64,000 nucleotides of DNA from positions 655,973 to 719,972 of the forward strand of contig NZ_FZOO01000001.1 of NCBI RefSeq assembly GCF_900188375.1. Direction: 5' to 3'. This DNA is from Geodermatophilus pulveris (GTDB lineage Bacteria; Actinomycetota; Actinomycetes; Mycobacteriales; Geodermatophilaceae). Shown here piece after piece: positions 28,624 through 37,601 of the stretch (position 1 is the stretch's first letter; each line of letters opens with the position of its first letter). The notes beneath the pieces are model-generated. The model searched no databases. It was given only the letters and a program-made list of their open reading frames with translations, and had not been told where the DNA came from. The position numbers and the translations under genes are program-made.

Positions 28624-29181
28624 GTGATCGACGACACCCTGCTCGACGCCGAGGAGCGGATGGACAAGGCCCTGTCGGTCGCGCGGGAGGACCTCGGGTC
28701 GGTGCGCACCGGCCGGGCGGCCCCGTCGATGTTCAACAAGGTGCTCGTCGACTACTACGGCGCCCCGACGCCGGTGCCGCAGATGTCCTCCATCACCGTG
28801 CCCGAGGCGCGGATGGCGGTCATCAAGCCCTACGACACCGGCCAGCTGTCGGCCATCGAGAAGGCCATCCGCGACAGCGACCTCGGCGTCAACCCGACCA
28901 ACGACGGCCAGGTCATCCGCGTGGTCTTCCCGCAGTTGACCGAGGAGCGCCGCCGCGACCTGGTCAAGCAGGCCCGCGCCAAGGGCGAGGACGCCAAGGT
29001 CGCGATCCGCAACGTCCGCCGCCGCTCCAAGGAGGAGCTTGACCGCATCGCCAAGGACGGCGAGGCCGGCGAGGACGACGTGCGCCGCGCGGAGAAGGAG
29101 CTCGACGACCTCACCGCCAAGCACACGCACGCCATCGACGACGCGGTCAAGAACAAGGAGACCGAGCTGCTCGAGGTCTGA
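28624..29181 (+). CDS. frr: Ribosome recycling factor
   Basis: Splits post-termination ribosomes with EF-G. 185 residues of the standard family length: [20 protein letters not shown] with [51 protein letters not shown] and [18 protein letters not shown] 28624 has GGAGGAGA upstream. It lies between pyrH and cdsA, the conserved order. Confidence 0.97.
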   Translation: MIDDTLLDAEERMDKALSVAREDLGSVRTGRAAPSMFNKVLVDYYGAPTPVPQMSSITVPEARMAVIKPYDTGQLSAIEKAIRDSDLGVNPTNDGQVIRVVFPQLTEERRRDLVKQARAKGEDAKVAIRNVRRRSKEELDRIAKDGEAGEDDVRRAEKELDDLTAKHTHAIDDAVKNKETELLEV

Positions 29182-29199
29182 GCGGGCGGAGCGCGTGCC

Positions 29200-30246
29200 A
29201 TGACCACCGACCCCGGCACCGGGCCGCCCCCGGCCGTCCGCCGGCACCCGGGCCCGCCGCTGCGGGCGCCGCGCCCGGTCACCGAGCTGCGCACCGCCCC
29301 GCTGCCCGGGCCGCCGGCCGCGGACCCGCCCGCCGGGGAGCAGCCGCAGGCGGCGACCCCGCCGGTGGGGGCCGACGTCCCGACGTCGACGACGGAGTCC
29401 GTCGGCCCGGTCCTCGTCGAGGGCGCCGCGCGCAAGCCCGGCCGCGCCGGCCGCGACATGGTCGCCGCGATCGGCGTGGGCCTGGCCCTCGGCGGGACCA
29501 TCCTGGTCTCGCTGCTGGTCCACCCGCCGGTCTTCCTGGCGGTGCTGCTGGTCGCCATCCTGGTCGGCGTCGTCGAGCTGACGCGGGCGCTGCGGGCCGG
29601 CGACGTGCGCGCACCCCTGGCGCCGGTGCTCGCCGGCACCGTCGCCATGCTCGGGCTGGCCTGGACCCGCGGCGCCTCCGGGCTGGTCGCCGCCTTCCTG
29701 GCCACCGTCCTGGCCGTGCTGCTGTGGCGGCTGCGCGGCGGGCCGGCGGGCTACCTCCGCGACGCCTCGGCCGGCGTCCTGGTCGCCCTCTACGTGCCGC
29801 TGCTGGCCGGGTTCGCCGTCCTGCTGCTCGCGCCGGACGACGGCGCGCTCCGGGTGCTGGTGTTCATCGCGACGGTGGTCGGCAACGACGTCGGCGGCTT
29901 CGCCGCGGGCGTGCTGTTCGGCCGGCACCCCATGGCGCCCTCGGTCAGCCCCAAGAAGTCCTGGGAGGGGATGGCCGGGTCGGTGGTCGCCTGCGTGCTG
30001 GTCGCCACCCCCATCGTGACGCTGGGCCTGGGCGGGCCCTGGTGGGGCGGGGTGCTGGTCGGCGTGGCCCTGGCCGTCAGCGCGACCGCCGGCGACCTGG
30101 GGGAGTCGCTGATCAAGCGAGACCTCGGCATCAAGGACATGGGGCACCTGCTGCCCGGCCACGGCGGGATCATGGACCGGCTGGACTCCCTGCTGCCGTC
30201 GGCGGCCGTCGCCTACCTCCTGCTGTCGGTGGTCGTCCCGGCCTGA
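29200..30246 (+). CDS. cdsA: Phosphatidate cytidylyltransferase
   Basis: Makes CDP-diacylglycerol, the precursor of phospholipids, in the membrane. 348 residues: a roughly 85-residue Pro/Ala-rich cytoplasmic N-terminus, then about seven or eight membrane helices. The CDP-DAG synthase signature is exact near 304-330 (SLIKRDLGIKDMGHLLPGHG then GIMDRLD). The FAAGVLFGRHPMAPSVSPKK loop is also typical. The ATG follows the frr stop by 18 bases. An element of the nested-stem family follows directly. Confidence 0.95.
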   Translation: MTTDPGTGPPPAVRRHPGPPLRAPRPVTELRTAPLPGPPAADPPAGEQPQAATPPVGADVPTSTTESVGPVLVEGAARKPGRAGRDMVAAIGVGLALGGTILVSLLVHPPVFLAVLLVAILVGVVELTRALRAGDVRAPLAPVLAGTVAMLGLAWTRGASGLVAAFLATVLAVLLWRLRGGPAGYLRDASAGVLVALYVPLLAGFAVLLLAPDDGALRVLVFIATVVGNDVGGFAAGVLFGRHPMAPSVSPKKSWEGMAGSVVACVLVATPIVTLGLGGPWWGGVLVGVALAVSATAGDLGESLIKRDLGIKDMGHLLPGHGGIMDRLDSLLPSAAVAYLLLSVVVPA

Positions 30247-30247
30247 C

Positions 30248-30304
30248 GGAGGACCCCGCTGCCCCCGCCACTCGCGGGCTCGCGGCGGGCCCCTGCAGGC
30301 GGGC
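30248..30304 (+). repeat. Nested-stem intergenic element, copy E
   Basis: Begins GGAGGACCCC one base after the cdsA stop. The loop is TCGCGGGCTC (30272-30281), with inner stem CCAC/GCGG containing one mismatch. It is the most diverged copy. It overlaps the region where a broken acetyltransferase ends on the other strand. Confidence 0.5.
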
Positions 30305-30677
30305 AACCGCCCAGGTGGAGCCCACGACGCGGAACCCCCGGCGGGCACACCAGGGCCGCGGCCGGTCCGCGGCGTCGGCCTCCAGCACGACGAGGTCGCA
30401 GCCGGCGTCCGCTGCCCGGTCCGGCGCCGCGCCCAGGACGGCGTCCCCGTGCCCGCGCCCCCGGGCCGCCGGGTCGGTCATCATGGACTCGACCGCCGCG
30501 GTCGCGCCGTCCACTCGCAGCTGGGCGACCACCTCGTCCGGATCGGCTCCGGACCCCGCGCCCACCGGTGGGCCGGGCCGGCAGCCGGGCGGGGTCGACC
30601 ACCAGCAGCACCCCCGTGCGCAGCGCCGCGCGCCAGACCGCGGGCTCGACCGGGTGCACCAGCAGGTCGCGGGCCAT
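30250..30677 (-). pseudogene. Broken GNAT acetyltransferase
   Basis: An ATG at 30677 opens MARDLLVHPVEPAVWRAALR. Around 30560-30575 the coding sense moves to another frame, which continues with DPDEVVAQLRVDGATAAVES and the acetyl-CoA-binding segment DPAARGRGHGDAVLG, then CDLVVLEADAADRP and RRGFRVVGSTWAVARLQ. Neither frame encodes the whole domain, and the second has no stop until it runs into the antisense of cdsA. A single-base indel is the simplest explanation. The third-position pattern is still G/C-rich, so decay is recent or the base is a sequencing error. Confidence 0.65.
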
Positions 30678-30690
30678 GCGGCGATCCTGC

Positions 30691-31218
30691 CTACCGGCCG
30701 GCGCCGGTCCTCGTCCCGGCCCGCCGGGCGTCGCGGATCGCGACCGCCCACGCCACCAGCAGCAGCGTGGTCAGCACGACGGTGACCGACGCCGCCACCA
30801 CGCCGAGCACGGACGACTCGATGCCGAACCGGTTGTGCAGGTGCTCGGCGTCCACCGTGTAGAGCACGGCGTCGGTGCTCCGATTGTGGGCCCACGTCCC
30901 GTAGACCTGCTGCGGAGGCTCGATCACCGTGTGGGCGAGCAGGGTGAACAGGGACACGACGCCGAGTCCGGTGACCCGGACCCAAGGCCTCCGGCCGGCG
31001 AGGAGGACGAGCACGAGCACGGGGTAGATGAGCAGGGTCGCGGTGAACGGGCCGACCTCCGGTCGGGAGGGCCAGCTGCTGTGGTCGGCGCGCCCGACGT
31101 GGTCGGCGTGGTGCAGCAGCCCCAGCGGGATGACGACCAGCACGAGCCGCTGCACCGTGTCCAGCCGGGCCCAGCCGGACCGGCGCCCGACCACCGACTG
31201 ATCCGCGACACCGTCCAT
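30691..31218 (-). CDS. Hypothetical four-helix membrane protein
   Basis: 175 residues from ATG 31218 (an in-frame ATG further upstream would add 30 unlikely residues). Hydrophobic stretches are at VQRLVLVVIPLGLLHHADHV, FTATLLIYPVLVLVLLAG, VTGLGVVSLFTLLAHTV and VTVVLTTLLLVAWAVAI. The HHADHVGRADHS cluster and AHTVIEPP could bind metal. A positively charged C-terminus follows. No family is recognised with certainty. It lies between the broken acetyltransferase and ppk2 on the same strand. Confidence 0.65.
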   Translation of the reverse strand: MDGVADQSVVGRRSGWARLDTVQRLVLVVIPLGLLHHADHVGRADHSSWPSRPEVGPFTATLLIYPVLVLVLLAGRRPWVRVTGLGVVSLFTLLAHTVIEPPQQVYGTWAHNRSTDAVLYTVDAEHLHNRFGIESSVLGVVAASVTVVLTTLLLVAWAVAIRDARRAGTRTGAGR

Positions 31219-31387
31219 GGTGGTCCCCAGCCGTCCGCGTGGCGTGCCGGTGCCGGTCCGCGCGGGGCCGGCCGTGCACCTGCCGGGCGGCAGCATGGCA
31301 GCCGCCACCGGGCGGGCAGCGGGACGCGATCCCGATGGCAGGTGAACTCCTGGCGTCCGGCGGCGGACCCGGGGGCTGCGCCTGCGG

Positions 31388-32158
31388 TCAGCCCGTCCGC
31401 AGCGGGGCGTCGGGGTCCGTGCCCCGGGCGGCGAGCGCGGACTCGACGGCCTGGCAGACCGTGCGGACGACGGCCACGCGGGCGTGCCGCTTGTCGTCGG
31501 CGGGGACGACGTGCCAGCGGCCGGCGTCGGTGTCGGTGCGCTCGAGCATCTCCTCGACGGCCTCCTCGTAGGCGTCGCGCTTCTCCCGGTTGCGCCAGTC
31601 CTCGTCGGTGAGCTTCCACGCCCGGTAGGGGTCGTCGCGGCGGGACTCGAAGCGGTGCAGCTGCTCCTCGGGGGAGACGTGCATCCAGAACTTGACCAGC
31701 ACCGTGCCCTCGGCGGCCAGCGTGGTCTCCAGGTCGACGATCTCGCCGTAGGCCCGCTGCCACTGCTCCTCGGTGGCGAAGCCCTCCACGCGCTCGACCA
31801 GCACCCGGCCGTACCAGGTGCGGTCGAGCACGGCCATCCCGCCCCAGCCGGGCAGCACCGGCCAGAAGCGCCACAGGAAGTGGTGCCGCTTCTCGTCGTG
31901 GGTCGGGGCGGCGAACTGGGCGACCCGGACGTGCCGCGGGTCCAGCTGCTCGACCAGCCGCTTGATCGCCCCGCCCTTGCCGGAGGCGTCCCAGCCCTCG
32001 AAGAGCACGCACAGCGGCGGGCCCAGCGCCCCGGAGCCGATCTGCCCGCCGAGCAGCAGCCGCAGGTGCACCAGCCGCCGCTGGGCCTCGGCGAGCTGCT
32101 CGGCGGCCTCCTTCTTCTTCAGCCGCACGGACAGGTCGACGTCGGCGAGACGGCTCAT
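31388..32158 (-). CDS. Polyphosphate kinase 2 family protein
   Basis: Transfers phosphate between polyphosphate and nucleotides. 256 residues with a P-loop-type fold: Walker A EGWDASGKGG (54-63), Asp-Glu-Lys segment PTHDEKRHHFLWRFW, Walker B AVLDRTWYGR (109-118), and the lid RRDDPYRAWKLTDEDW. It has a single PPK2 domain, likely phosphorylating NDP or NMP; the class cannot be set by eye. CAGGCT lies 6 bases before the ATG, so a leaderless start is possible. Confidence 0.9.
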   Translation of the reverse strand: MSRLADVDLSVRLKKKEAAEQLAEAQRRLVHLRLLLGGQIGSGALGPPLCVLFEGWDASGKGGAIKRLVEQLDPRHVRVAQFAAPTHDEKRHHFLWRFWPVLPGWGGMAVLDRTWYGRVLVERVEGFATEEQWQRAYGEIVDLETTLAAEGTVLVKFWMHVSPEEQLHRFESRRDDPYRAWKLTDEDWRNREKRDAYEEAVEEMLERTDTDAGRWHVVPADDKRHARVAVVRTVCQAVESALAARGTDPDAPLRTG

Positions 32159-32233
32159 GCCCGCAGCCTGGCGCAGACCGCCGGAGGCGACCACACGTGG
32201 TGCCGCGACGGACGGGGGCCGGAGGCCGCGGGG

Positions 32234-32863
32234 TCACCCCGCGTGCTGCCGCACCCAGGCGTGCATGGCGATCCCCGCGGCCACGCCCGCGTTGATCGAG
32301 CGGGTGGACCCGAACTGGGCGATCGACAGCACACCGTCGGCCGCCTCCCGCGCCGCGTCGGACAGCCCGCTGCCCTCCTGGCCGAACAGCAGCACGCAGG
32401 CGCGGGGGAGCGGCTCGGTCTCCAGCGGGCGGGCGCCGGGCAGGTTGTCGACGGCGAGCAGCGGCAGCCCCCCGGCCCGGGCCCACTCCACCAGCTCCGC
32501 GACGCCGGCGTGGTGGCGCACGTGCTGGTAACGGTCGGTGACCATGGCACCGCGGCGGTTCCACCGGCGCCGCCCGACGATGTGCACCTCCGCGGCCAGG
32601 AAGGCGTTGGCGGTCCGGACGACCGTGCCGATGTTGAGGTCGTGCCGCCAGTTCTCGATGGCGACGTGGAAGGGGTGCCGGCGGGCGTCGAGGTCGGCGA
32701 CGACGGCCTCGACGGTCCAGTAGCGGTACCGGTCGACGACGTTGCGCCGGTCGCCGGCGGCGAGCAGCTCGGGGTCGTAGCGGGGGTCGTCGGGCCACGG
32801 TCCCGCCCACGGACCCACGCCGACCTCGACGGCCGCGCCGTCGTCCTCCCCGGCCCCGGTCAC
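32234..32863 (-). CDS. SpoU/TrmH-family RNA 2'-O-methyltransferase
   Basis: 209 residues with SPOUT knot motifs: IENWRHDLNIGTVVRTANAF (motif 1, near 68-87), LLFGQEGSGLS (motif 2, near 159) and STRSINAGVAAGIAMHAWV (motif 3, near 188). The target RNA (tRNA or rRNA) is not evident. On the minus strand TAGCGT (32875-32870) lies 6 bases before the GTG start, suggesting a leaderless transcript. It is divergent from the repeat-protein gene at 32993. Confidence 0.9.
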   Translation of the reverse strand: MTGAGEDDGAAVEVGVGPWAGPWPDDPRYDPELLAAGDRRNVVDRYRYWTVEAVVADLDARRHPFHVAIENWRHDLNIGTVVRTANAFLAAEVHIVGRRRWNRRGAMVTDRYQHVRHHAGVAELVEWARAGGLPLLAVDNLPGARPLETEPLPRACVLLFGQEGSGLSDAAREAADGVLSIAQFGSTRSINAGVAAGIAMHAWVRQHAG

Positions 32864-32992
32864 CGGGCGACGCTAGCCCGCCGTCCCGGGCCGGCGGGCG
32901 GCCGCGCCTCCGCGAGCCGGGCGGACCCGTCCGGCACCATGGGTGGCTCCGTCGAGTGAGCGGAGTGCGACTGTGCGTGCGCGGGAGGTGCG

Positions 32993-33967
32993 ATGACGGC
33001 AGGCGAGGACGACGGGGTGCCGGGTGGCCCCGAGGACCCCACCCCGACGGCCGCCGCACCCCCGGCTCGCGAGTGGGAGCAGGACTGGCTGCCGGGATGG
33101 GTGTCCGCACCCGCCGCCGACGTCATGCAGCCGACCGCCCCCGAGGGTCCACGTCCTCAGCCGGCGCTCCCCGTGGATCCTGCGGACCCACCCCTGCCCG
33201 GTCCCGCCTCCGCGACGACCCGGCCGCCGCGGGTCGTCGTCGGCCCGCGGCCGCGACCCCGGCGCCGGGCGCTCGCCGTGGCGGTGGGCCTGCTCGCGGC
33301 GGGTTGCGTCGCGGGGGCGGTCCTGCTGGCCGGGTCGCCCTCCGGGCCGGTCCCGGTCGCGGACGCGCGCCCGTCGCCGGGTGCGGCCGCCACCCCCACC
33401 CGCAGCGCGCCGACGGCCGCACCGGTCGTGCCGACGACCGCAGCGCCCGCCGCGCCGACCTCCGCCGCCCCGCCGCCGGCCACGCCGGCGCCGGGCACCG
33501 ACCCCGGGCGGGTGCGGGTCCGCGCGGCCGCGGCCCCGGCCCGCCCGCCGGCCGCCGCCCGCGCGGACCGGTCCCCCACGGACCCGCGCCGCGCAGTCCC
33601 GGTCCGGACGGCGGCACCCGCGCCCCCGCCGACACGTCCGGCCGAGGACCCCGTCGAGGACCCGGCACCCACCGCCACCGCCACCGCCACCGCCACCTCG
33701 ACCGCGGCGCCCACCTCCGCGGCGCCCACCTCCGCGGCGCCCACCTCCGCGGCGCCCACCTCCGCGGCGCCCACCTCCGCGGCGCCCACCTCCGCGGCGC
33801 CCACCTCCGCGGCGCCCACCTCCGCGGCGCCCACCTCCGCGGCGCCCACCTCCGCGGCGCCGACCACGACCGCGGCGCCGACCGACACCACCGAGCCGGC
33901 CCCGACGACCACGGCGGCCCCCACCTCCGGGGTCCCGCTGCCCACCGCCGCGGACCCCACCGGGTAG
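32993..33967 (+). CDS. Single-pass membrane protein with Pro/Thr/Ala-rich repeat region
   Basis: 324 residues: an acidic, Pro-rich cytoplasmic part (about 85 residues) and a basic stop (RPRPRRRALAVAV). One membrane helix follows (about 93-113, VGLLAAGCVAGAVLLAG), then an extracellular region rich in Pro, Thr, Ala and Ser. Residues 239-288 are ten perfect copies of APTSA, then diverged copies. Such Thr/Pro-rich stalks are often O-mannosylated in actinobacteria. There is no catalytic domain. It may be a wall-spanning stalk, or a surface protein that lost its head. Confidence 0.7.
   Translation: MTAGEDDGVPGGPEDPTPTAAAPPAREWEQDWLPGWVSAPAADVMQPTAPEGPRPQPALPVDPADPPLPGPASATTRPPRVVVGPRPRPRRRALAVAVGLLAAGCVAGAVLLAGSPSGPVPVADARPSPGAAATPTRSAPTAAPVVPTTAAPAAPTSAAPPPATPAPGTDPGRVRVRAAAAPARPPAAARADRSPTDPRRAVPVRTAAPAPPPTRPAEDPVEDPAPTATATATATSTAAPTSAAPTSAAPTSAAPTSAAPTSAAPTSAAPTSAAPTSAAPTSAAPTSAAPTTTAAPTDTTEPAPTTTAAPTSGVPLPTAADPTG
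33707..33856 (+). repeat. Ten perfect tandem copies of a 15-bp unit
   Basis: Unit GCGCCCACCTCCGCG, in frame, encoding Ala-Pro-Thr-Ser-Ala, with no base differences among the ten copies. A diverged eleventh copy follows. Identity at the DNA level indicates recent expansion by slippage or unequal recombination, and copy number probably varies among strains. Confidence 0.95.
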
Positions 33968-34024
33968 GGCCGAGCGAGGCACCTCACCCGCGGCCGGGCC
34001 CACGGGCCGGTGCGGGGTGGGACC

Positions 34025-35212
34025 ATGGACGGCGCCATGACTGCCCTCCCCCTGGTCTTCGACGCCCCCCGCCGGGGCCGGCCGCCGCGCCACCTGGCCG
34101 ACCTCACCCGCGAGGAGGCCCGCGCCGCGGTCGCCGAGCTCGGCCAGCCCGCCTTCCGGGCCGACCAGCTCGCCCGGCACTTCTACCGGGGCGTCACCGA
34201 CCCGGCACAGATGACCGACCTGCCGGCCGCCGTGCGCGAGGACCTGGCCGCCGCCCTGCTGCCCGGGCTGCTCACCCCGGTGCGCACCCTCTCCGCCGAC
34301 GGCGGCCGCACCCGCAAGACGCTGTGGCGGTTGCACGACGGCGCGCTGGTCGAGAGCGTGCTGATGCGCTACCCCGACCGGGCCACCGTCTGCATCTCCA
34401 GCCAGGCCGGCTGCGGCATGGCCTGCCCCTTCTGCGCCACCGGCCAGAACGGGCTGACCCGCAACCTGTCGGCCGCCGAGATCACCGGCCAGGCGGTCGC
34501 GGCCGCCGCGGCGATGGCCAGCGGTGCGGTCACCGGCGGGCCCGGCCGGCTGTCCAACGTGGTGTTCATGGGCATGGGCGAGCCGCTGGCCAACTACGCG
34601 CGGGTCCGCCGGACCCTCGACGCGCTGGTGACCCCCGCCCCGCACGGGCTCGGCCTGTCCCAGCGCTCGGTCACCGTCTCCACCGTCGGCGTCGTGCCGG
34701 CCATCCGGCGGCTCACCGAGGAGGGCCTCGCGGTCACCCTGGCGGTCAGCCTGCACGCGCCGGACGACGAGCTGCGCGACACCCTCGTGCCGGTCAACAC
34801 CCGCTGGAAGGTGGCCGAGGTGGTCGCCGCCGCGGACGCCTACGCCGAGCGCACCGGCCGCCGCTACTCGGTGGAGTACGCGCTGATCCGCGACGTCAAC
34901 GACCAGCCGGACCGCGCCGACGCCCTCGGCCGGCTGCTGGCCGGCCGGCGCGCGCACGTCAACCTCATCCCGCTCAACCCCACCCCGGGCAGCCGGTGGG
35001 ACGCCAGCCCGCTGCCCGCGCAGCGCGAGTTCGTCACCCGGCTCCGCGCGCACGGCGTGCCGACGACGGTCCGCGACACCCGCGGGCAGGACATCGACGG
35101 CGCCTGCGGGCAGCTGGCCGCGGCCGACCGGGTGGAGGGCGTGCCGGCGGTCGCGCTGCCCCAGCCGTCCCTGGAGCCACCGGTGGAGATGGGCGCCGAG
35201 GCCGACCAGTGA
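34025..35212 (+). CDS. rlmN: 23S rRNA (adenine2503-C2)/tRNA methyltransferase RlmN
   Basis: Radical-SAM enzyme methylating A2503 of 23S rRNA and some tRNAs. 395 residues from ATG 34025; GTG 34010 and ATG 34037 are alternatives. The N-terminal accessory domain has [17 protein letters not shown]. The [4Fe-4S] motif is [12 protein letters not shown] (near 131-142), with GMGEPLANY near 183 and [15 protein letters not shown] near 318. The C-terminal methyl-carrying Cys is in DIDGACGQL near 362. Complete and of normal length. It overlaps the next gene by 4 bases (GTGA). Confidence 0.96.
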   Translation: MDGAMTALPLVFDAPRRGRPPRHLADLTREEARAAVAELGQPAFRADQLARHFYRGVTDPAQMTDLPAAVREDLAAALLPGLLTPVRTLSADGGRTRKTLWRLHDGALVESVLMRYPDRATVCISSQAGCGMACPFCATGQNGLTRNLSAAEITGQAVAAAAAMASGAVTGGPGRLSNVVFMGMGEPLANYARVRRTLDALVTPAPHGLGLSQRSVTVSTVGVVPAIRRLTEEGLAVTLAVSLHAPDDELRDTLVPVNTRWKVAEVVAAADAYAERTGRRYSVEYALIRDVNDQPDRADALGRLLAGRRAHVNLIPLNPTPGSRWDASPLPAQREFVTRLRAHGVPTTVRDTRGQDIDGACGQLAAADRVEGVPAVALPQPSLEPPVEMGAEADQ

Positions 35213-35925
35213 GCGCCGACGCCCCGCCGGCCGAGGCGCACGAGCACGCCCACGCCGACGTGTCCGGCGGCCGGCTGCGTGCGGCGGTCTTCGGCGCCAT
35301 GGACGGCCTGGTGACCAACACCGCGCTGGTCGCCGGCGTCGGTGGCGGCGGGGCACCGCCCCGCACGATCGTGCTCGCCGGGGTGGCCAGCCTGGTGGCC
35401 GGCGCGATCTCCATGGCGCTCGGGGAGTACACCTCGGTGCGCACCCAGAACGAGCAGCTCGACCTCGAGGTGGAGAAGGAGCGCCGCGAGCTGCAGCGCA
35501 ACCCGGGCGGTGAACTGGCCGAGCTGGTGCAGGTCATGCGGGCCCGCGGCGTCGACGAGGACCTGGCCCAGCGGGTCGCCGTCCAGCTGCACCGCGACCC
35601 GGACACCGCGTTGCGGCTGCACGTCGTCGCCGAGATCGGGCTCGACCCGGCGGACAAGCCCTCGCCGTGGACGGCGGGGACGTCGTCGTTCGTCACCTTC
35701 GCCGTCGGTGCGGCGGTCCCGCTGCTGCCCTACCTGCTCGGCCTGTCGCTGCTGTGGGTGGCGCTGCTCTGCGGCGGGCTGGGCCTGGCGGTCGCCGGTG
35801 CGCTGTCCTCGCGCGCCACCCCGCGGCCGTGGTGGTACGCCGCGGCCCGCCAGCTGCTGTTCGGCGCCGTGGCGGCCGGCGCCACCTACGCCGTCGGGCT
35901 GGCCATCGGCGTCACCGTCGCCTGA
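35209..35925 (+). CDS. VIT1/CCC1-family transporter
   Basis: 238-residue membrane protein of the vacuolar iron/manganese transporter family. The signature is near the start: [20 protein letters not shown] (residues about 22-41). A second helix follows, [18 protein letters not shown], then a soluble acidic insertion ([17 protein letters not shown] ... [15 protein letters not shown]). Three more helices end at [10 protein letters not shown]. Metals are inferred from the family (Fe2+ or Mn2+). A His-rich N-terminus ([10 protein letters not shown]) could bind metal. The GTG is in the rlmN stop. Confidence 0.85.
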   Translation: MSADAPPAEAHEHAHADVSGGRLRAAVFGAMDGLVTNTALVAGVGGGGAPPRTIVLAGVASLVAGAISMALGEYTSVRTQNEQLDLEVEKERRELQRNPGGELAELVQVMRARGVDEDLAQRVAVQLHRDPDTALRLHVVAEIGLDPADKPSPWTAGTSSFVTFAVGAAVPLLPYLLGLSLLWVALLCGGLGLAVAGALSSRATPRPWWYAAARQLLFGAVAAGATYAVGLAIGVTVA

Positions 35926-35953
35926 GGGAGGACCGCCGGGAGGACCCCCGGAA

Positions 35954-36007
35954 GGACCCCGTCCTCCCCACCCCTCGCAGGCTCGGGGCGGTGCCCTGGA
36001 CGGGGCC
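35954..36007 (+). repeat. Nested-stem intergenic element, copy B
   Basis: Outer arms GGACCCCGTCC (35954-35964) and GGACGGGGCC (35998-36007). Inner stem CCCC/GGGG around loop TCGCAGGCTC (35975-35984). The stretch just upstream (35926-35953) repeats GGAGGACC/GGAAGGACC motifs. It lies between the convergent VIT1-like and DUF2631 genes, touching the stop of the latter. Confidence 0.65.
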
Positions 36008-36333
36008 TACTTGGCGCGCCAGGCGTTGCGCCGCCGCCGCCAGTCCATGACCAGGATGAGGACCATGCCGGCGGCGATGCCGACGACCCACAGGTCCTCG
36101 ACGCGCCCCTCGTGGTTGCCGACGAGGTAGGCGAGCATGAACAGCGTCGCCACGACCGCCCCGACGCGCCCCCACCGGCCGGTCTCCCCGTGCCAGCCCC
36201 AGTCCTCCGGCCGCTCGTGCTCGACCGGGTGCGCGTCGGCCCGCACGATGCCCTCCTCGCGCCCGGGCTGGTTGACCCGGTCGGTCGCGGGGTCGTGCAG
36301 GCTGTTGCGCTCGCGGTGGGTCTGCTCGCTCAC
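36007..36333 (-). CDS. DUF2631 domain-containing membrane protein
   Basis: 108 residues. The hydrophilic N-terminal half has [20 protein letters not shown], the mark of DUF2631. Two membrane helices follow ([15 protein letters not shown] and [18 protein letters not shown]) with a basic end. The GTG start is preceded by AGGATGGGG. The family is small, actinobacterial and of unknown function, often near dxr as here (divergent, 71 bases apart). Confidence 0.8.
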   Translation of the reverse strand: MSEQTHRERNSLHDPATDRVNQPGREEGIVRADAHPVEHERPEDWGWHGETGRWGRVGAVVATLFMLAYLVGNHEGRVEDLWVVGIAAGMVLILVMDWRRRRNAWRAK

Positions 36334-36404
36334 GCCCCCATCCTGCCAGCCCCCGATGGGCGGCACCCGCCGAGGGAGGAGGGCGCGTCGGGGAGGATGC
36401 GGCC

Positions 36405-37601
36405 GTGGGCGGCGTGCGCGAGGTGACGGTTCTGGGCTCCACCGGGTCGATCGGCCGGCAGGCGATCGCGGTGGCCCGGCAGTTCCCCGACCGGCTGCGG
36501 GTCACCGCCCTGGCCGCGGGCGGCGGGGACGTCGGCCTGCTCGCCGACCAGGCGCTGTCCCTCGGCGTCCGCACCGTGGCGGTGGCGCGGGCCACCGCGG
36601 CCCAGGACCTGCAGCTGGCGTTCTACGCGGAGGCGTCCCGGCGCGGCTGGTCGCGGGGCGAGTACGCGCTGCCGGAGATCCTGGCCGGCCCGCGGGCGGC
36701 CGAGGAGCTGGCCGCCCGGCCGGCCGACGTCGTCCTCAACGGCATCACCGGGTCGATCGGGCTGCGTCCCACGCTGGCCGCGCTGCACGCCGGGCGCACC
36801 GTCGCGCTGGCCAACAAGGAGTCGCTGGTGGCCGGCGGGGAGCTGGTCACCGCCGCCGCCGCGCCGGGGCAGCTGGTGCCGGTCGACTCCGAGCACTCGG
36901 CCCTGGCGCAGTGCCTGCGCGGCGGGGAGCGCAGCGAGGTCGCCCGGCTGGTGCTCACCGCCAGCGGCGGGCCGTTCCGCGGCCGCACCGCCGCCGAGCT
37001 GGACGGCGTCACCGTGGAGCAGGCCCTGGCGCACCCGACCTGGGACATGGGCCCGGTGGTGACGATCAACTCCGCCACCCTGGTCAACAAGGGCCTGGAG
37101 CTGATCGAGGCCCACCTGCTGTTCGCCGTCCCCCTCGCCGACATCGACGTGGTGGTGCACCCGCAGTCGGTCGTGCACTCGATGGTCACCTTCGCCGACG
37201 GCGCCACCATCGCCCAGGCCAGCCCGCCGGACATGCGGCTGCCCATCGCGCTGGCCCTGGCCTGGCCCGACCGCCTGCCGCACGTGCAGCCGGCGCTGGA
37301 CTGGTCGGCGGCCAGCACCTGGGAGTTCGCCCCGCTGGACGACGGGGCGTTCCCGGCCGTCCGGCTGGCCCGGGCCGCCGGCGCGGCCGCCGGTGTCGCG
37401 CCGGCGGTCTACAACGCGGCCAACGAGGAGGCCGTGGCGGCGTTCGTGGCGGGTCGGCTGCCGTTCCGGGGCATCGTCGACACCGTCGCGCGTACCCTCG
37501 ACGACGCGCCGGACCTCGGCGCCCCCACCTCCGTCGACGACGTCCTGGCGGCGGAGGAGTGGGCCCGGGAGCACGCCCGGGGTGTCATCGCCGGAGGCTG
37601 A
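36405..37601 (+). CDS. dxr: 1-deoxy-D-xylulose 5-phosphate reductoisomerase
   Basis: Second step of the MEP isoprenoid pathway. 398 residues: NADPH site [11 protein letters not shown] (9-19), [14 protein letters not shown] near 136, metal/substrate segment [12 protein letters not shown] near 162, [16 protein letters not shown] and [19 protein letters not shown]. The C-terminal domain is complete. The GTG start is preceded by GGGGAGG. The 3' end overlaps the protease gene by 20 bases. Together with ispG 1.5 kb downstream it forms an isoprenoid cluster. Confidence 0.96.
   Translation: MGGVREVTVLGSTGSIGRQAIAVARQFPDRLRVTALAAGGGDVGLLADQALSLGVRTVAVARATAAQDLQLAFYAEASRRGWSRGEYALPEILAGPRAAEELAARPADVVLNGITGSIGLRPTLAALHAGRTVALANKESLVAGGELVTAAAAPGQLVPVDSEHSALAQCLRGGERSEVARLVLTASGGPFRGRTAAELDGVTVEQALAHPTWDMGPVVTINSATLVNKGLELIEAHLLFAVPLADIDVVVHPQSVVHSMVTFADGATIAQASPPDMRLPIALALAWPDRLPHVQPALDWSAASTWEFAPLDDGAFPAVRLARAAGAAAGVAPAVYNAANEEAVAAFVAGRLPFRGIVDTVARTLDDAPDLGAPTSVDDVLAAEEWAREHARGVIAGG

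Noticed and set aside
33707..33856. CRISPR-like array
   Set aside because: The units are 15 bp with no spacers and are in frame in a coding sequence; no cas genes are near.
32956..35925. Large plus-strand open frame overlapping the repeat protein, rlmN and the VIT1-like gene
   Set aside because: It reads the first two genes out of frame as Arg/Pro/Gly-rich sequence; only its last part coincides with the real transporter at 35209-35925.
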